A stretch of 64,000 nt of DNA from an uncultured Treponema sp. (GCA_937877515.1 CALFIX010000049.1:18818-82817), one strand, 5' to 3'; positions 17,288 through 26,147 are shown, counted from the first letter of the stretch. Notes: generated by a model not told the origin, from the sequence alone. Numbers and translations are program-made.

Positions 17288-17943
17288 CGGATAAGCCTTA
17301 TGTTGTCTATGTTCAGTTCGCCGGAAAGAGCTTTGCCGTAAATAACAATCATTGCCTTTTTTATATTGTCTGCTTCCGTAATGCCTGGAACCTGCAGACC
17401 GTTTTCGTCTGTTGTCTGGTTTAGAAGGCTGAACATTACGTTTGTGTTTAGTCCGGAACCCAGTGTAACTTTTTCTGTGTAGGTAGTCTCTTTTGTTTTT
17501 CCTGCTTCTATGGCAAGCTGAACTGTAATAGACTTTGAAAGAGTGTTGTTTACGTCAAAAATAAAGTATTTTGCTCCGGTCCAGTTTGTGTCTATAAGCC
17601 CCTCGCAGTAGAAAACTGCATTTTCTTCCTGCGGTATGCTCATGAACTGCCATAGACCGGAAACTTCGCCTTCGCTAGACCAGTCTTCCGTCAGGTCGGC
17701 ATCTGTTGCATAACTTTCGCCTTCTGCCTGCCAAAAGTTTCCTTCTTCAAAACTGTCTAAAAGTTCAATATCGCCATCCGGCAGAACATTGTGAATAGCG
17801 TGAACGTTTTTTGAGCTTTCCTGGTTAGGCTCTGCTGTTTTTTCTTTTACGGAAGAGATGTTTGACGTTGTAGTGCAGCTGAACATGCTTAACGTAAATG
17901 CCAGAGTAAAAATTACAAGTGATATGTATGCTTTTTTTTTCAT
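17284..17943 (-). CDS. Lipoprotein with carbohydrate-binding-like beta-sandwich
   Basis: A 219-residue lipoprotein (lipobox LSMFSC). After a short linker, the domain begins LLDSFEEGNFWQAEG and continues with GLWQF, DTNWTGAKYFIFDVNN and a C-terminal GELNIDNIRLI. This order of strands is the pattern of galactose-binding-like or CBM11-type jelly-roll domains, in which an opening D.FE.G.FW strand and a closing IDNIRL strand bracket the sandwich. No catalytic residues are evident. It is probably an outer-membrane or periplasmic sugar-binding lipoprotein. The ligand is unknown. Confidence 0.65.
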   Translation of the reverse strand: MKKKAYISLVIFTLAFTLSMFSCTTTSNISSVKEKTAEPNQESSKNVHAIHNVLPDGDIELLDSFEEGNFWQAEGESYATDADLTEDWSSEGEVSGLWQFMSIPQEENAVFYCEGLIDTNWTGAKYFIFDVNNTLSKSITVQLAIEAGKTKETTYTEKVTLGSGLNTNVMFSLLNQTTDENGLQVPGITEADNIKKAMIVIYGKALSGELNIDNIRLIR

Positions 17944-18009
17944 TTTCCTGTCCTTTAGTTTACCGCAACTATTTTATAATAAAAAAAGGCATTTGTGAAT
18001 ATTTTTAAT

Positions 18010-18038
18010 TTGAAAGTTAACAAAAGTCGGGCTATAAT
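18010..18038 (+). promoter_or_regulatory. Sigma-70-type promoter for the channel/CNBD operon
   Basis: TTGAAA (18010-18015) and TATAAT (18033-18038) are separated by 17 bases, about 43 bases upstream of the first channel gene. No second promoter of this quality is visible before 20958, consistent with one transcript for the three genes. Confidence 0.7.
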
Positions 18039-18080
18039 TTTTTTATAGTACTTTAAAATCCTGTTTGAAAGGCTTATTAG

Positions 18081-19202
18081 ATGAATAAAAGAAAGTTTAA
18101 AAACAAAAAGGGGCTCGTTAAGCGAAAAATAAAGCGACTGCTTTCCAATCCTTTTTTTTACATTGGAATTGTTGTTGTAATTTCTATATGTGTTGCAACC
18201 GTAGTTGTTTATTATTCTGAATCGGGGGGGCGTACTGATAGCGGCATAGTCGGTTGGTTTGATACCATCTGGCATACGATAGTTGCTGTTTCTGCAGCTT
18301 ATTTTGACTACTACGTAAAATCTGTTCCCGGACGCATGGCTTCTCTGGTTCTGCTTCTCTTTGGAATGATAGTGTTTAGTTTTATTACCGGTAAAATTAC
18401 ATCCGGCTTCATGAATATCTTAATGAAAAATAACAAGGGGTTAAAAAAAATAAGAAAAATGAAAGGACATTTTATAATTTGCGGCTGGAGGCCGGAATTT
18501 GAGAAAATTTTAGAAGCGGTGTTAAATTCTAACCCGGATATAAGTTCCGAGCAGATTGTTTTAGTAAATGAAGCTCCTTCAGAGAGCATAGAGCAGCTTA
18601 AAACAAATCTCCTCTTTAAGGATGTAAGTTATATTTCCGGAGACCCTGCAGATGCCTCAGTGTTAAAAAAAGCTTTTGTAGACAGTGCAGACAGGGCCCT
18701 TATTATTTCTGATAAATCTAAAAAAAGAACTGACATAGAAACAGACTCAGAAACAGTCCTTACAGTTCTTGCAATTAAAAATGCAAATCCACAAATTTAT
18801 ACAGCTGCAGAAATAATAAACAAAAAGTTTGAGGAGCACTTGCGCCTGGCTCACTGTAACGAGATTCTGCTTACTCAGGAATACGAGCACAGCCTTTTGG
18901 CAAATGCTTCCAGTGGTCAGGGGTATAGTAACGTAATAAAAACCTTTATTGCAAATGATGCAGACTCAGGAATTATAATAGAGCCTATTCCTATGGCATT
19001 TATAGAAAAACCTTATTCAAAGCTTTTAGAGCATGTTTCTTCTGAGAAAGGAGAAGTTTTGGTAGGGCTCTTGCTGAATACAAAGCTTCCTCAAAAAGGT
19101 CAGGAAGAAGAGTTTTCCTATAATGAGCCTTTGTTAACGCCACCGGATGATTTTATTATTCCAAAATATTCAAAATCAATTTTGATTTGTAAAAATCACT
19201 AG
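18081..19202 (+). CDS. RCK-domain ion channel, first paralogue, with non-canonical filter
   Basis: A 373-residue protein with two membrane helices (about 26-46 and 86-106) around a pore loop (56-82), then a cytoplasmic TrkA-N/RCK domain starting GHFIICGWRPEFEKIL (129 onward). The fold matches MthK-type or Castor/Pollux-type channels. Where K+ channels have TVGYGD, this protein has SAAYFD (about 71-76), so both filter glycines are lost. Selectivity is therefore unlikely to be classical for K+. The C-terminal part contains a conserved LTQEYEHSLLANASSGQGYSNV block shared with the next gene. It is the first gene of a tight three-gene unit with a paralogue and a cyclic-nucleotide-binding protein. 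The function as a ligand-gated channel is inferred. Confidence 0.75.
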   Translation: MNKRKFKNKKGLVKRKIKRLLSNPFFYIGIVVVISICVATVVVYYSESGGRTDSGIVGWFDTIWHTIVAVSAAYFDYYVKSVPGRMASLVLLLFGMIVFSFITGKITSGFMNILMKNNKGLKKIRKMKGHFIICGWRPEFEKILEAVLNSNPDISSEQIVLVNEAPSESIEQLKTNLLFKDVSYISGDPADASVLKKAFVDSADRALIISDKSKKRTDIETDSETVLTVLAIKNANPQIYTAAEIINKKFEEHLRLAHCNEILLTQEYEHSLLANASSGQGYSNVIKTFIANDADSGIIIEPIPMAFIEKPYSKLLEHVSSEKGEVLVGLLLNTKLPQKGQEEEFSYNEPLLTPPDDFIIPKYSKSILICKNH

Positions 19203-19217
19203 AAGGAGAAAATTGCC

Positions 19218-20429
19218 TTGAAGAAACGGAAAATAGAAGAGCACTCAAAAGAGAAAAAGAAAAAGACGGTTTCTCTTTTTAAGAGGCTTAAGCTTTTTTT
19301 CTCTGATCCGATAACATTAATCTGTATTGGAATTGTCTTTTTAATTTTTATAGCGTGTATCGTAATCTATAATACAGAAACTAAAACTGGCAGTGGAATA
19401 GAAACTAAGTTTGACACCTTTTGGTTTATGTGCGTTGCTGTTTTTGCAAACTACTTTGAATACGTTTGCGAGTCTTTGCCGGGCCGTATGGCGGGTTGGA
19501 CAATGCTGATGACAGGTCTTGTCCTGTTTGGCGTTATTACTGCAAAAATTGCTTCATTCTTTTTAGATTTACAGATGAAAAATGATAAGGGGTTAAAGAA
19601 ATTGAATTCTATGAAAGACCATTTTTTACTTTGCGGCTGGCGACCAGGATTTGAAAAAATATTAGATAACCTTCTGGTATATAATCCGGACATTCTTCCT
19701 GATCAGATTGTGCTTATAAACGAAGCTCCCGAACAGATAGAAACTCTAAGGTCTAATCCCAAGTATAAGGATTTAAACTATGTTGCAGGGGATTTTACAG
19801 ATGAAGCTGTCTTAAAAAGAGCGTACATAGAAACCGCAGGTAATGCACTTGTAATTTCTGACCGCTCAAAAGAATATTCAGACCTGGAAGTAGATAGCCG
19901 AACCGTTCTTGCTGTTTTAACCATGGAAAGTATGAGCCGTGGGCTTTACATTGCAGCTGAGCTTATAAGCGAAAAATTTGAAAAGCACCTAAAAATGGCT
20001 CACTGTGACGAAATTATTCTTACTCAGGAATATGAACGAAGTCTTCTTGCAACAGCATCCAGCGGACAGGGGTATAGCAACGTTATAAATGCTTTAATAA
20101 ATGATGATGCAGAAGTCGGTCTTTTAATTGGTGACATTCCAGAAAGCTTTATCGGACTTCCATATAAAAATTTAAAGGATTTTGCCTGGAATCTTCGTAA
20201 GGAAAACGGAATGCTTGTAGGCTTGCTTTTAAACTCCGGTAATTTTCATTTGCGCAGAATGGAAGCAATACGGGAAGCCCAGAAAAATCCTAATATTTCA
20301 TCGGTAATACAGGAGTTACAGAAAGTAAAAACTCTTGTAAGTAATGAACCACTTTTAACTCCTGATAACGAGTTTATTGTTCCAAAAAATGCACGTGCAA
20401 TTTATGTACGCGGAAAAAAGCAGGCCTAG
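19218..20429 (+). CDS. RCK-domain ion channel, second paralogue, with non-canonical filter
   Basis: A 403-residue paralogue of the preceding gene, starting at TTG 9 bases after AAGGAG (19203-19208). A very basic N-terminus (about 25 residues) precedes helix 1 (31-51). The pore loop reads FANYFE where TVGYGD is expected. Helix 2 (about 92-114) and an RCK domain starting DHFLLCGWRPGFEKIL follow. The stretch LTQEYERSLLATASSGQGYSNV is nearly identical in both paralogues. The N-terminal and filter differences suggest the pair forms a heteromeric channel rather than two redundant copies. The spacing to its neighbours is 15 and 12 bases. Confidence 0.75.
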   Translation: MKKRKIEEHSKEKKKKTVSLFKRLKLFFSDPITLICIGIVFLIFIACIVIYNTETKTGSGIETKFDTFWFMCVAVFANYFEYVCESLPGRMAGWTMLMTGLVLFGVITAKIASFFLDLQMKNDKGLKKLNSMKDHFLLCGWRPGFEKILDNLLVYNPDILPDQIVLINEAPEQIETLRSNPKYKDLNYVAGDFTDEAVLKRAYIETAGNALVISDRSKEYSDLEVDSRTVLAVLTMESMSRGLYIAAELISEKFEKHLKMAHCDEIILTQEYERSLLATASSGQGYSNVINALINDDAEVGLLIGDIPESFIGLPYKNLKDFAWNLRKENGMLVGLLLNSGNFHLRRMEAIREAQKNPNISSVIQELQKVKTLVSNEPLLTPDNEFIVPKNARAIYVRGKKQA

Positions 20430-20441
20430 GAGAAAGTAAGT

Positions 20442-20957
20442 ATGGATTCGTTTGAGAAAGTTTTACCCAGATTAAAAAAAATCTCTCTTTTTGAAGAATT
20501 TGATATTTCTTCTGAAAGTGATAGAGAAATTTTACATGCAGTTTACAACGTGCTCTCCTTAAAGAAATATAGAGCGAAAGAAACAATTATAAAGGAAGGG
20601 CAGGATGATGACCTCTTTTTTATTTTGTATGATGGTGAAGTTTTAATAACCAGAAAAACTCCTGCAGATGATGTTATTGCGCTTGCAACCTTAAATGCAG
20701 AACAAAATATTTTCTTTGGAGAAATGACGTTGATAAGTAATAATCAGCGTTCTGCAACGGTAACTGCAAAAACTGATTGTCTGACATTAAGTGTTTCCGG
20801 AAAAAAGTTTCAGGAATTGTTTGAGATTTATCCAATTCTGGGGCTTAGAGTCTTAAAAGTCCTTTCCAGACAGCTTGCAAATACTGTCAGCGAAATGAAT
20901 AAGGATAAGGCTGTTTTATACGAAGCTCTCTGTAATGAAATTAAAGACGGTGTTTAA
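20442..20957 (+). CDS. Stand-alone cyclic-nucleotide-binding domain protein
   Basis: A 171-residue cytoplasmic protein consisting of one CRP/CNG-type cNMP-binding fold. The phosphate-binding cassette reads FFGEMTLISNNQRSATVTA (about residues 91-109), keeping the key Glu94 and Arg103 that hold the ribose and phosphate in cAMP/cGMP-binding domains. There is no DNA-binding helix-turn-helix after it; the C-terminal helix LKVLSRQLANTVSEMNKDK ends the protein. It follows the two RCK channel genes by 12 bases. The simplest inference is a detached ligand-sensing subunit for them. It could also act on another target. Confidence 0.8.
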   Translation: MDSFEKVLPRLKKISLFEEFDISSESDREILHAVYNVLSLKKYRAKETIIKEGQDDDLFFILYDGEVLITRKTPADDVIALATLNAEQNIFFGEMTLISNNQRSATVTAKTDCLTLSVSGKKFQELFEIYPILGLRVLKVLSRQLANTVSEMNKDKAVLYEALCNEIKDGV

Positions 20958-21010
20958 CTAAAAAAAAATATACAGATTAGTTGAAATTTATATAAAAAAA
21001 ATATATTCTC

Positions 21011-21272
21011 CCTCTGCACATTTCAATGGAAGCAAGTAAAGAAGCATCTGCTTTGAAGCTTGCACTGAACGCCCAACGGTGTCAGTTTAGATGTGATGAT
21101 GACATGTTTTAAAGCAAACTGTTACATTGCTTTGATAAAACGGCAAATATTTGCCGTACGTGAAACCACTGAGAATATTTTCTTGGGAAGGGATCATCAT
21201 CCCATAAAACTTTTTTAGGAAGCTTTTATGGAACTGGAGTCCGGAAACTTTGGTGTGCGCGGGGACTTTTCC
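21011..21272 (+). ncRNA. Cobalamin (vitamin B12) riboswitch
   Basis: The 383-base spacer holds the expected order of cobalamin-aptamer landmarks. An outer helix GCACA (21016-21020) pairs with TGTGC (21254-21258). A GGAA segment leads to a hairpin built on GCAAG/CTTGC, followed by ACTGAACGCCCAACGGT, which mirrors the conserved CTGACGC..CAGCGGT block. Next is CCACTG, a short AGAA/TTCT hairpin and TGGGAAGGGATCATCATC. A B12-box-like AGTCCGGAAACTTTGG lies at about 21239-21254. These match the E. coli btuB leader block by block. A terminator and a lipoprotein-plus-TonB-receptor operon follow, which fits repression of B12 uptake by B12. Confidence 0.82.
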
Positions 21273-21274
21273 CC

Positions 21275-21308
21275 TTTATCTTCGTATGAGGATAAAAACT
21301 TTTTTTTT
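21275..21308 (+). terminator. Riboswitch expression-platform terminator
   Basis: TTTATCTTC pairs with GAGGATAAA over nine positions (one G-T pair) around a GTAT loop, and a run of eight T follows. It lies just 3' of the cobalamin aptamer and 33 bases before the lipoprotein start. Ligand-controlled transcription termination is therefore the likely mechanism. Confidence 0.75.
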
Positions 21309-21340
21309 CGCATTTGGCGATTAGATGCGAGGAGTGTTCT

Positions 21341-21820
21341 ATGAAAGCAAAACGCTTTTCTTTTGGTCGCGTGGCTATAGTTGTATTGGCTTCGCTTTTT
21401 GTATTTGGATTTACAGGTTGTTCCTGGCTATCAAATCTTTTTGGAGATGATGTTACCGGAACTTATACAAGCTCCTATGGTGATAGCTATGTTATTACAT
21501 CAAGTACAATAACCTATAATGATGGCGGTTATGGTTATGACTGGGAAGGTGATGTTGTTGCAACAGATAAGGATTCTGATACTGCTTCAGGTTACTTGTA
21601 TGTAAAGTATACGTCTGTAGGTACAGAGTTAGACAGTTCTTTAGTTGGAAATTATACTGCTATTCATTATAAAGATTTATCTGATACTGGTGCTTTACTG
21701 TCTAATGCATATAAATATAATTATGATTCTTACAAATCTGACTTATCAGAAGCAAAATCAGAGTTTACCGTAGATAACGGATATTTTTCGTGCTATGGTG
21801 AATATGCAAGATCTAACTAA
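21341..21820 (+). CDS. Small lipoprotein of the B12-regulated operon
   Basis: A 159-residue protein starting at the ATG after GAGGAG (about 21328-21333); an in-frame upstream start at 21314 overlaps the terminator region and is unlikely. The signal peptide ends in a lipobox FGFTGC. The mature part is rich in Tyr, Ser, Asp and Gly with beta-strand periodicity (TGTYTSSYGDSYVITSSTITY). It resembles small beta-barrel lipocalin-like domains, but no family is recognised. Its position between a B12 riboswitch and a TonB receptor suggests a surface accessory for cobalamin capture, analogous in genomic position, not demonstrably in sequence, to BtuG-type surface lipoproteins. Confidence 0.7.
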   Translation: MKAKRFSFGRVAIVVLASLFVFGFTGCSWLSNLFGDDVTGTYTSSYGDSYVITSSTITYNDGGYGYDWEGDVVATDKDSDTASGYLYVKYTSVGTELDSSLVGNYTAIHYKDLSDTGALLSNAYKYNYDSYKSDLSEAKSEFTVDNGYFSCYGEYARSN

Positions 21821-21852
21821 GCTTTAATAAAAATATTGTTTTTAAACGAATT

Positions 21853-21924
21853 TTGGGGGCTGTCATATAAGTTTCTTCTATAAGCAATAGAACATTGCTA
21901 TAGAAAATTTTATATAGCCCCTTT
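21853..21924 (+). promoter_or_regulatory. Long hairpin directly upstream of the TonB-receptor start
   Basis: GGGGCT with ATATAA (about 21855-21870) pairs with TTATAT and AGCCCC (about 21909-21921) around a second inner stem (TTCTATA / TATAGAA). TTTT follows. It can act as a terminator after the lipoprotein or as a gate for the receptor, whose ATG lies only about 13 bases downstream and has no visible Shine-Dalgarno sequence. Confidence 0.6.
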
Positions 21925-21934
21925 TGTGTTTTTT

Positions 21935-23818
21935 ATGAAAAAAAAAGTTTTATTTTTTATTGCACTCTTATTGTTTACTCCTGTAATTGCACAGGAAGCT
22001 GAGGTTAGTGATGATAGCGAATATGACAGTACAATAGTTCTTCCTCATATTTACACTTACATCGAAAAACCTCTTGTAGAGCAGCGACAGGTTTTTACGA
22101 GTGAAGAAATTGAAGCTTTTCACGTGTCGTCTCTCCCCGAGCTTTTTAATGCAGCCGGCGTTCAGGTTTTAAGTTACGGTGCTTACGGGCTTTTATCCAA
22201 GCCCAGTATACGTGGTTTTACTGATGAAACAGTTATTGTTGTACTTGACGGCGTAATTGTAAACAATGCTCAAAACGGCACTTTTGATTTTACAAGTATT
22301 TCTCCGAGTGAAATTGAAAAAATAGAAATTGTCCGCGGTGGTTTTACAGAAGGTGTAACGGGTGAAGGTTCTGTAGGCGGCGTCATATACATTACGACAA
22401 AGAAGCAGACTTTAGGACAAAACTTTTCTTCTGACATTTTTTCTAAAACGTATTTTAATAAAGAATGGCCTGTAGATACGGTGGGGCTCTCTTTTTCCTA
22501 TTCCGGTCAAACTGGGGAAGCGTCGTTTTTAAAGACAAACATAAAGGGCACTTTTGCAGAAAATGCTTTCCTGTATAAAGCGTACGACGGAACTACGAGG
22601 GCTAGAGAACATTCCTGCGTTTATGACGGAAACTTTTCTTCGTCTTTCATGCATTACTTTGGAAGCGGTTCCTACTGGAGCATAAGTGATCTTTTTTATG
22701 CTGGGTATAAGAATACTCCAAATACAGAAACCAGCACTGTTTACGGACTTCAGCAGGATTACAACAATAACTTAACGGCATCTTTAGTTTTCCCGTCTTT
22801 ATGTGCCTTGGAAAAGACTGATTTTACCTTGAGTTATCAGAGCTCAAATGAGTTTTATAGCGACACGGCCTCCAGCGACAGTAAGCACATTTTAAATACT
22901 GGTGTTTTTACCGGCAGCACATGCTGGAGTGCTAAAGATTTTTTTGAAGAAAAAGTTGGATTAACTTTAAGTCTTGACTCACTTAATTCAACTGATGACG
23001 GAAGCCATACTCTTTTTAGCGGAACGTTAAAAGAAACAAGTAAAGTCTTTTTAGGAAAGATTTTTTCTTTTTCTGTTCCTCTTAGTTTTTCGTTTAGCGG
23101 AGAAAATTTTGCTTTTATTCCAAAAATGGGCGGAAAACTTTCATTTTACTTTGTTGATGTGATGCTTAACTTTTACCGCATGGTTCAATTTCCTATAATG
23201 AATGACCTGTACTGGGCGTACGACGGTTATTCTGAGGGAAACCCGGATCTGGAGCCTGAAAAAGGGTGGGGCGGAGAGCTTACATTTAACGCAAAAAATA
23301 TTTTTATTCCCTTTAGCTTTTGCATTTACTCAAATTATTATGCACAGAAAATTCAGTGGGCACAAAATAACGGCATCTGGAGACCGGAAAATGTTGCAAG
23401 TGCTTTTTACTTAGGCTTTAACTTGACGGCAGAGAAAACTCTGTGGAGCATTCTAACACTTAGGGGAAATGCAGAGTATTTATATACAGCACTTTTAGAT
23501 GAGTCAGAGTCCTTAACGTATGGAAAACGCATAATGTATACGCCAGATTTAGTTGCTTCCTTAACTGCTGTTTTATCACTTAATTTTTTAGATTTTACGC
23601 TTGAAGCAAATTATACGGGTAAGAGGTATATTTCTAATTTAAATATTTCTTACCTTAAGCCGTATCTTCTTTTAAATGCAAGTGCTACTCTTAAGAGTTG
23701 GAATGTAGTAAAACCCTACTTTAGACTAGATAATATCTTAAATGTGGATTATGAGTCTGTTCCTAACTATCCTATGCCAGGAATATCTTTAACTGTGGGA
23801 GTAAAGTCTTCTTTCTAG
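21935..23818 (+). CDS. BtuB-like TonB-dependent outer-membrane receptor
   Basis: A 627-residue outer-membrane protein with a signal peptide (ending near VIAQ). Its N-terminal plug domain contains LPELFNAAGVQVLSYG, SIRGFTDETVIVVLDGVIVNN and SPSEIEKIEIVRGG, typical of TonB-dependent receptors. A 22-strand-type barrel follows, with the usual NPDLEPEKGWGGEL near three quarters and a C-terminal aromatic end (LTVGVKSSF). The length is close to BtuB. Control by an upstream cobalamin riboswitch points to cobalamin or cobinamide as substrate. The ATG is the second start option, three codons into the frame; translation may depend on the hairpin just upstream or on coupling. Partner TonB/ExbBD and ABC genes are not in the window. 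Confidence 0.87.
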   Translation: MKKKVLFFIALLLFTPVIAQEAEVSDDSEYDSTIVLPHIYTYIEKPLVEQRQVFTSEEIEAFHVSSLPELFNAAGVQVLSYGAYGLLSKPSIRGFTDETVIVVLDGVIVNNAQNGTFDFTSISPSEIEKIEIVRGGFTEGVTGEGSVGGVIYITTKKQTLGQNFSSDIFSKTYFNKEWPVDTVGLSFSYSGQTGEASFLKTNIKGTFAENAFLYKAYDGTTRAREHSCVYDGNFSSSFMHYFGSGSYWSISDLFYAGYKNTPNTETSTVYGLQQDYNNNLTASLVFPSLCALEKTDFTLSYQSSNEFYSDTASSDSKHILNTGVFTGSTCWSAKDFFEEKVGLTLSLDSLNSTDDGSHTLFSGTLKETSKVFLGKIFSFSVPLSFSFSGENFAFIPKMGGKLSFYFVDVMLNFYRMVQFPIMNDLYWAYDGYSEGNPDLEPEKGWGGELTFNAKNIFIPFSFCIYSNYYAQKIQWAQNNGIWRPENVASAFYLGFNLTAEKTLWSILTLRGNAEYLYTALLDESESLTYGKRIMYTPDLVASLTAVLSLNFLDFTLEANYTGKRYISNLNISYLKPYLLLNASATLKSWNVVKPYFRLDNILNVDYESVPNYPMPGISLTVGVKSSF

Positions 23819-23856
23819 AGAGCTTTCGCTGAGTGGTAAAAAGCCTTACAATGCTA

Positions 23857-23862
23857 TATAAT
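23857..23862 (+). promoter_or_regulatory. Possible -10 element for the chemoreceptor gene
   Basis: A TATAAT at 23857-23862 lies 39 bases before the chemoreceptor start. The -35 region is not clear. A small AAAAGCT/AGCTTTT hairpin lies between it and the GGAG ribosome binding site. Confidence 0.4.
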
Positions 23863-23900
23863 CTTTTGTAAAAGCTAAAAAGCTTTTATTAGGAGTTATT

Positions 23901-25985
23901 ATGAAGAAGCAGTTGGGGATTAAAACTCGAATAATTCTTTCTTTTGCAGGTTTAATTCTTTTTACTTCACTGGTTATTGTTAGTTTATCGTACGGAAAAT
24001 CTCGAGACGAATTAAAAAAATCTGTAGAAAAGCAGCTTTTAAGTTTGGCGCAGACTGTAGGTTCAGAAATTGAATCTATAAACGCAAAACACTTTATGCT
24101 TGTAGAGTCTTGTGCAAATTTGGGGCCTGTAAGAGGTAGTGATTTAAGTCTTTATGAAAAATGGCTTTTAGTAAATACTGCAACAGGAAAAAATGATCAG
24201 TACTATGGTCTTGTTTTTTGTGACGAAAAAGGTGTTGGTTACGGAAGTAAGGGTAACTGGAACGATTTACACGAGAGAGACTATATGGCTCATGCCATGA
24301 AGGGTGAGCATTTTATAATGGATCCCAACTGGTCAAAAGTCATAAACAGTTTATGCACGTACTATGCAGTGCCTGTTTTAAATGACAGTGGTAAGCAAAT
24401 TGCAGAAGTTGCCGCAGTAGTTGATGCAACTGATTTATGTCACACGATGAAAGAAATTGTTGTCGGAGAAAATTCTCATCCTTTTGTAATGAATCGCACT
24501 ACCGGAAAATTTGTTGCCCACGAAAATGAGGAGCTGGTTAAGGGTGGTGAAGCCGTTTCAGAAAATATTCCCAAAGGTTTTGCCGGCGTTCTTGAAAAAA
24601 TAAATGCTGGAGAAAGCGGCGTAGAGGTTTTTTATGATGAACTTGCCTCAGAAAAATACGCCGTGTCTTTCATGCCTATAGACGGTACTTCCTGGACTGC
24701 AGTCTGCTATGCTCCCTATACAGACTTTTACAGCGGGCTTCTGAAGCTCCTGAACGCAATGATTTTAATTACAGCCGTGGCAATTGTTCTTTCTCTTATT
24801 GTTGGGCTTTGCGTTGTTAACTTTTCCCTTCGTCCCCTTAAAAAAGTAAGCGGTGCAATAAATGGAATTGCCTCTGGAGAGGCTGATTTAACACGCCGTC
24901 TTGAGGCAACTACTAAAGATGAGATAGGAAACGTTGTAAACGGCTTTAATGCATTTAGTGAAAAGCTGCAGAAAATAATCGGAGATGTGAAATTTTCTAA
25001 GGACGATTTAGTAAGTGCCGGAGAAGACATGACAACTGTCTCTGTAGAAACTGCAAGCTCAATTACAGAAATTATTGCAAACATTCAGAGCATGCATAAG
25101 CAAATAGACACTCAGAGCCAGAGCGTAAGCCAGACGGCAGGTGCTGTAAACGAAATAGCTTCAAACATTGAATCTTTAGAGCGCATGATAGAAAGTCAGA
25201 GTAACGGCGTAAGTCAGGCAAGTGCGGCTGTAGAAGAGATGATTGGAAACATTGTTTCTGTAAACGGTTCTATGGACAAAATGGCAAATTCCTTTATGGA
25301 GCTTAGGGAAAATTCTCAAGCAGGTTTTAGTAAGCAGGCTGCCGTAAATGAACAGGTTAAGGAAATAGAAGCTCAGTCAAATATGCTTCAGGAAGCAAAC
25401 CTTGCGATTTCCAGCATTGCAGAACAGACAAATCTTCTTGCAATGAATGCCGCCATAGAAGCAGCTCATGCAGGAGAAGCAGGTAAAGGTTTTGCTGTTG
25501 TAGCAGATGAAATACGTAAACTTTCTGAAACTTCTACGGCTCAGAGTAAGACTATAGGCCTTCAGCTTAACAACATAAAAGATTCCATTAATGAAGTTGT
25601 AAATGCAAGCGGTGAGGCAAGTAAAGCCTTTGAGGCTGTTTCTAAAAAACTGGAAGAAACAGATGCTCTTGTAATGCAAATAAAAGCTGCAATGGAAGAG
25701 CAGCAGGAAGGTTCTCATCAGATTACAGACGCATTGCATAATATGAATGACAGTACTGTAGAAGTTCGCACGGCTTCAAGCGAAATGGCAGAAGGCAACC
25801 GGATGATTCTGGAAGAGGTAAGAAATTTGCAGGATGCAACAGGTGTAATGAAAGAAAGCATGGAAGAAATGAGCATTGGTGCAAAAAAAATAAACGAAAC
25901 TGGTGCTACCTTAAGTACAATCTCCGGTAGGGTTAAGGACTCTATTGAAAAAATAGGAAGCCAGGTGGATTTGTTTAAGGTGTAA
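23901..25985 (+). CDS. Methyl-accepting chemotaxis protein with dCache-type sensor
   Basis: A 694-residue receptor. Helix 1 spans about 12-32 and is followed by a periplasmic sensor of some 245 residues. Features such as [19 protein letters not shown] and [23 protein letters not shown] are those of dCache_1 domains, which often bind amino acids or other small ligands. Helix 2 is at about 283-305, with a HAMP domain at about 306-360 ([24 protein letters not shown]). A long cytoplasmic coiled-coil follows, with the signalling hairpin [21 protein letters not shown]. There is no C-terminal pentapeptide for CheR docking. A clear GGAG site precedes the ATG. It is monocistronic here. The ligand is unknown. 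Confidence 0.93.
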   Translation: MKKQLGIKTRIILSFAGLILFTSLVIVSLSYGKSRDELKKSVEKQLLSLAQTVGSEIESINAKHFMLVESCANLGPVRGSDLSLYEKWLLVNTATGKNDQYYGLVFCDEKGVGYGSKGNWNDLHERDYMAHAMKGEHFIMDPNWSKVINSLCTYYAVPVLNDSGKQIAEVAAVVDATDLCHTMKEIVVGENSHPFVMNRTTGKFVAHENEELVKGGEAVSENIPKGFAGVLEKINAGESGVEVFYDELASEKYAVSFMPIDGTSWTAVCYAPYTDFYSGLLKLLNAMILITAVAIVLSLIVGLCVVNFSLRPLKKVSGAINGIASGEADLTRRLEATTKDEIGNVVNGFNAFSEKLQKIIGDVKFSKDDLVSAGEDMTTVSVETASSITEIIANIQSMHKQIDTQSQSVSQTAGAVNEIASNIESLERMIESQSNGVSQASAAVEEMIGNIVSVNGSMDKMANSFMELRENSQAGFSKQAAVNEQVKEIEAQSNMLQEANLAISSIAEQTNLLAMNAAIEAAHAGEAGKGFAVVADEIRKLSETSTAQSKTIGLQLNNIKDSINEVVNASGEASKAFEAVSKKLEETDALVMQIKAAMEEQQEGSHQITDALHNMNDSTVEVRTASSEMAEGNRMILEEVRNLQDATGVMKESMEEMSIGAKKINETGATLSTISGRVKDSIEKIGSQVDLFKV

Positions 25986-26006
25986 ATTTTTTTTTGTAAA
26001 TTTCTA

Positions 26007-26036
26007 TTGACAGAAACATTTTTGTTGTGTTATAGT
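26007..26036 (+). promoter_or_regulatory. Promoter of the aromatic amino acid operon
   Basis: A consensus TTGACA (26007-26012) is followed after 18 bases by TATAGT (26031-26036). The predicted start site, about seven bases on, falls at or next to the ATG of the leader peptide at 26043, so the transcript may be leaderless. Confidence 0.75.
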
Positions 26037-26042
26037 GCAGCT

Positions 26043-26147
26043 ATGAAACACGTTACCCGTTGGGCAGAAATTATCAATAACTCTACGCTGGCTTACTTTT
26101 ACTTTAGCTTTTATTGGTTTTCTCTTGCTTTGCGGAAGATGCGCTAG
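26043..26147 (+). CDS. Aromatic-rich leader peptide of an attenuator
   Basis: A 34-residue ORF with an ATG start and TAG stop. It opens MKHVTRW, and residues 17-26 read AYFYFSFYWF: three Tyr, four Phe and one Trp in ten codons. Such a run ahead of DAHP synthase and prephenate dehydrogenase genes is the hallmark of ribosome-mediated transcription attenuation, as in pheL and trpL. No Shine-Dalgarno sequence is visible, and the promoter places the 5' end at about the ATG. The last codons overlap TGCGGAAG (26131-26138), which can pair with the 5' arm of the downstream terminator. The peptide itself probably has no function beyond stalling. Confidence 0.88.
   Translation: MKHVTRWAEIINNSTLAYFYFSFYWFSLALRKMR

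Noticed and set aside
20990..21190. 180-base foldable spacer considered as 6S RNA
   Set aside because: A closing stem ATATTCTC/GAGAATAT is possible, but the order of cobalamin-aptamer motifs and the downstream B12-receptor gene explain it better.
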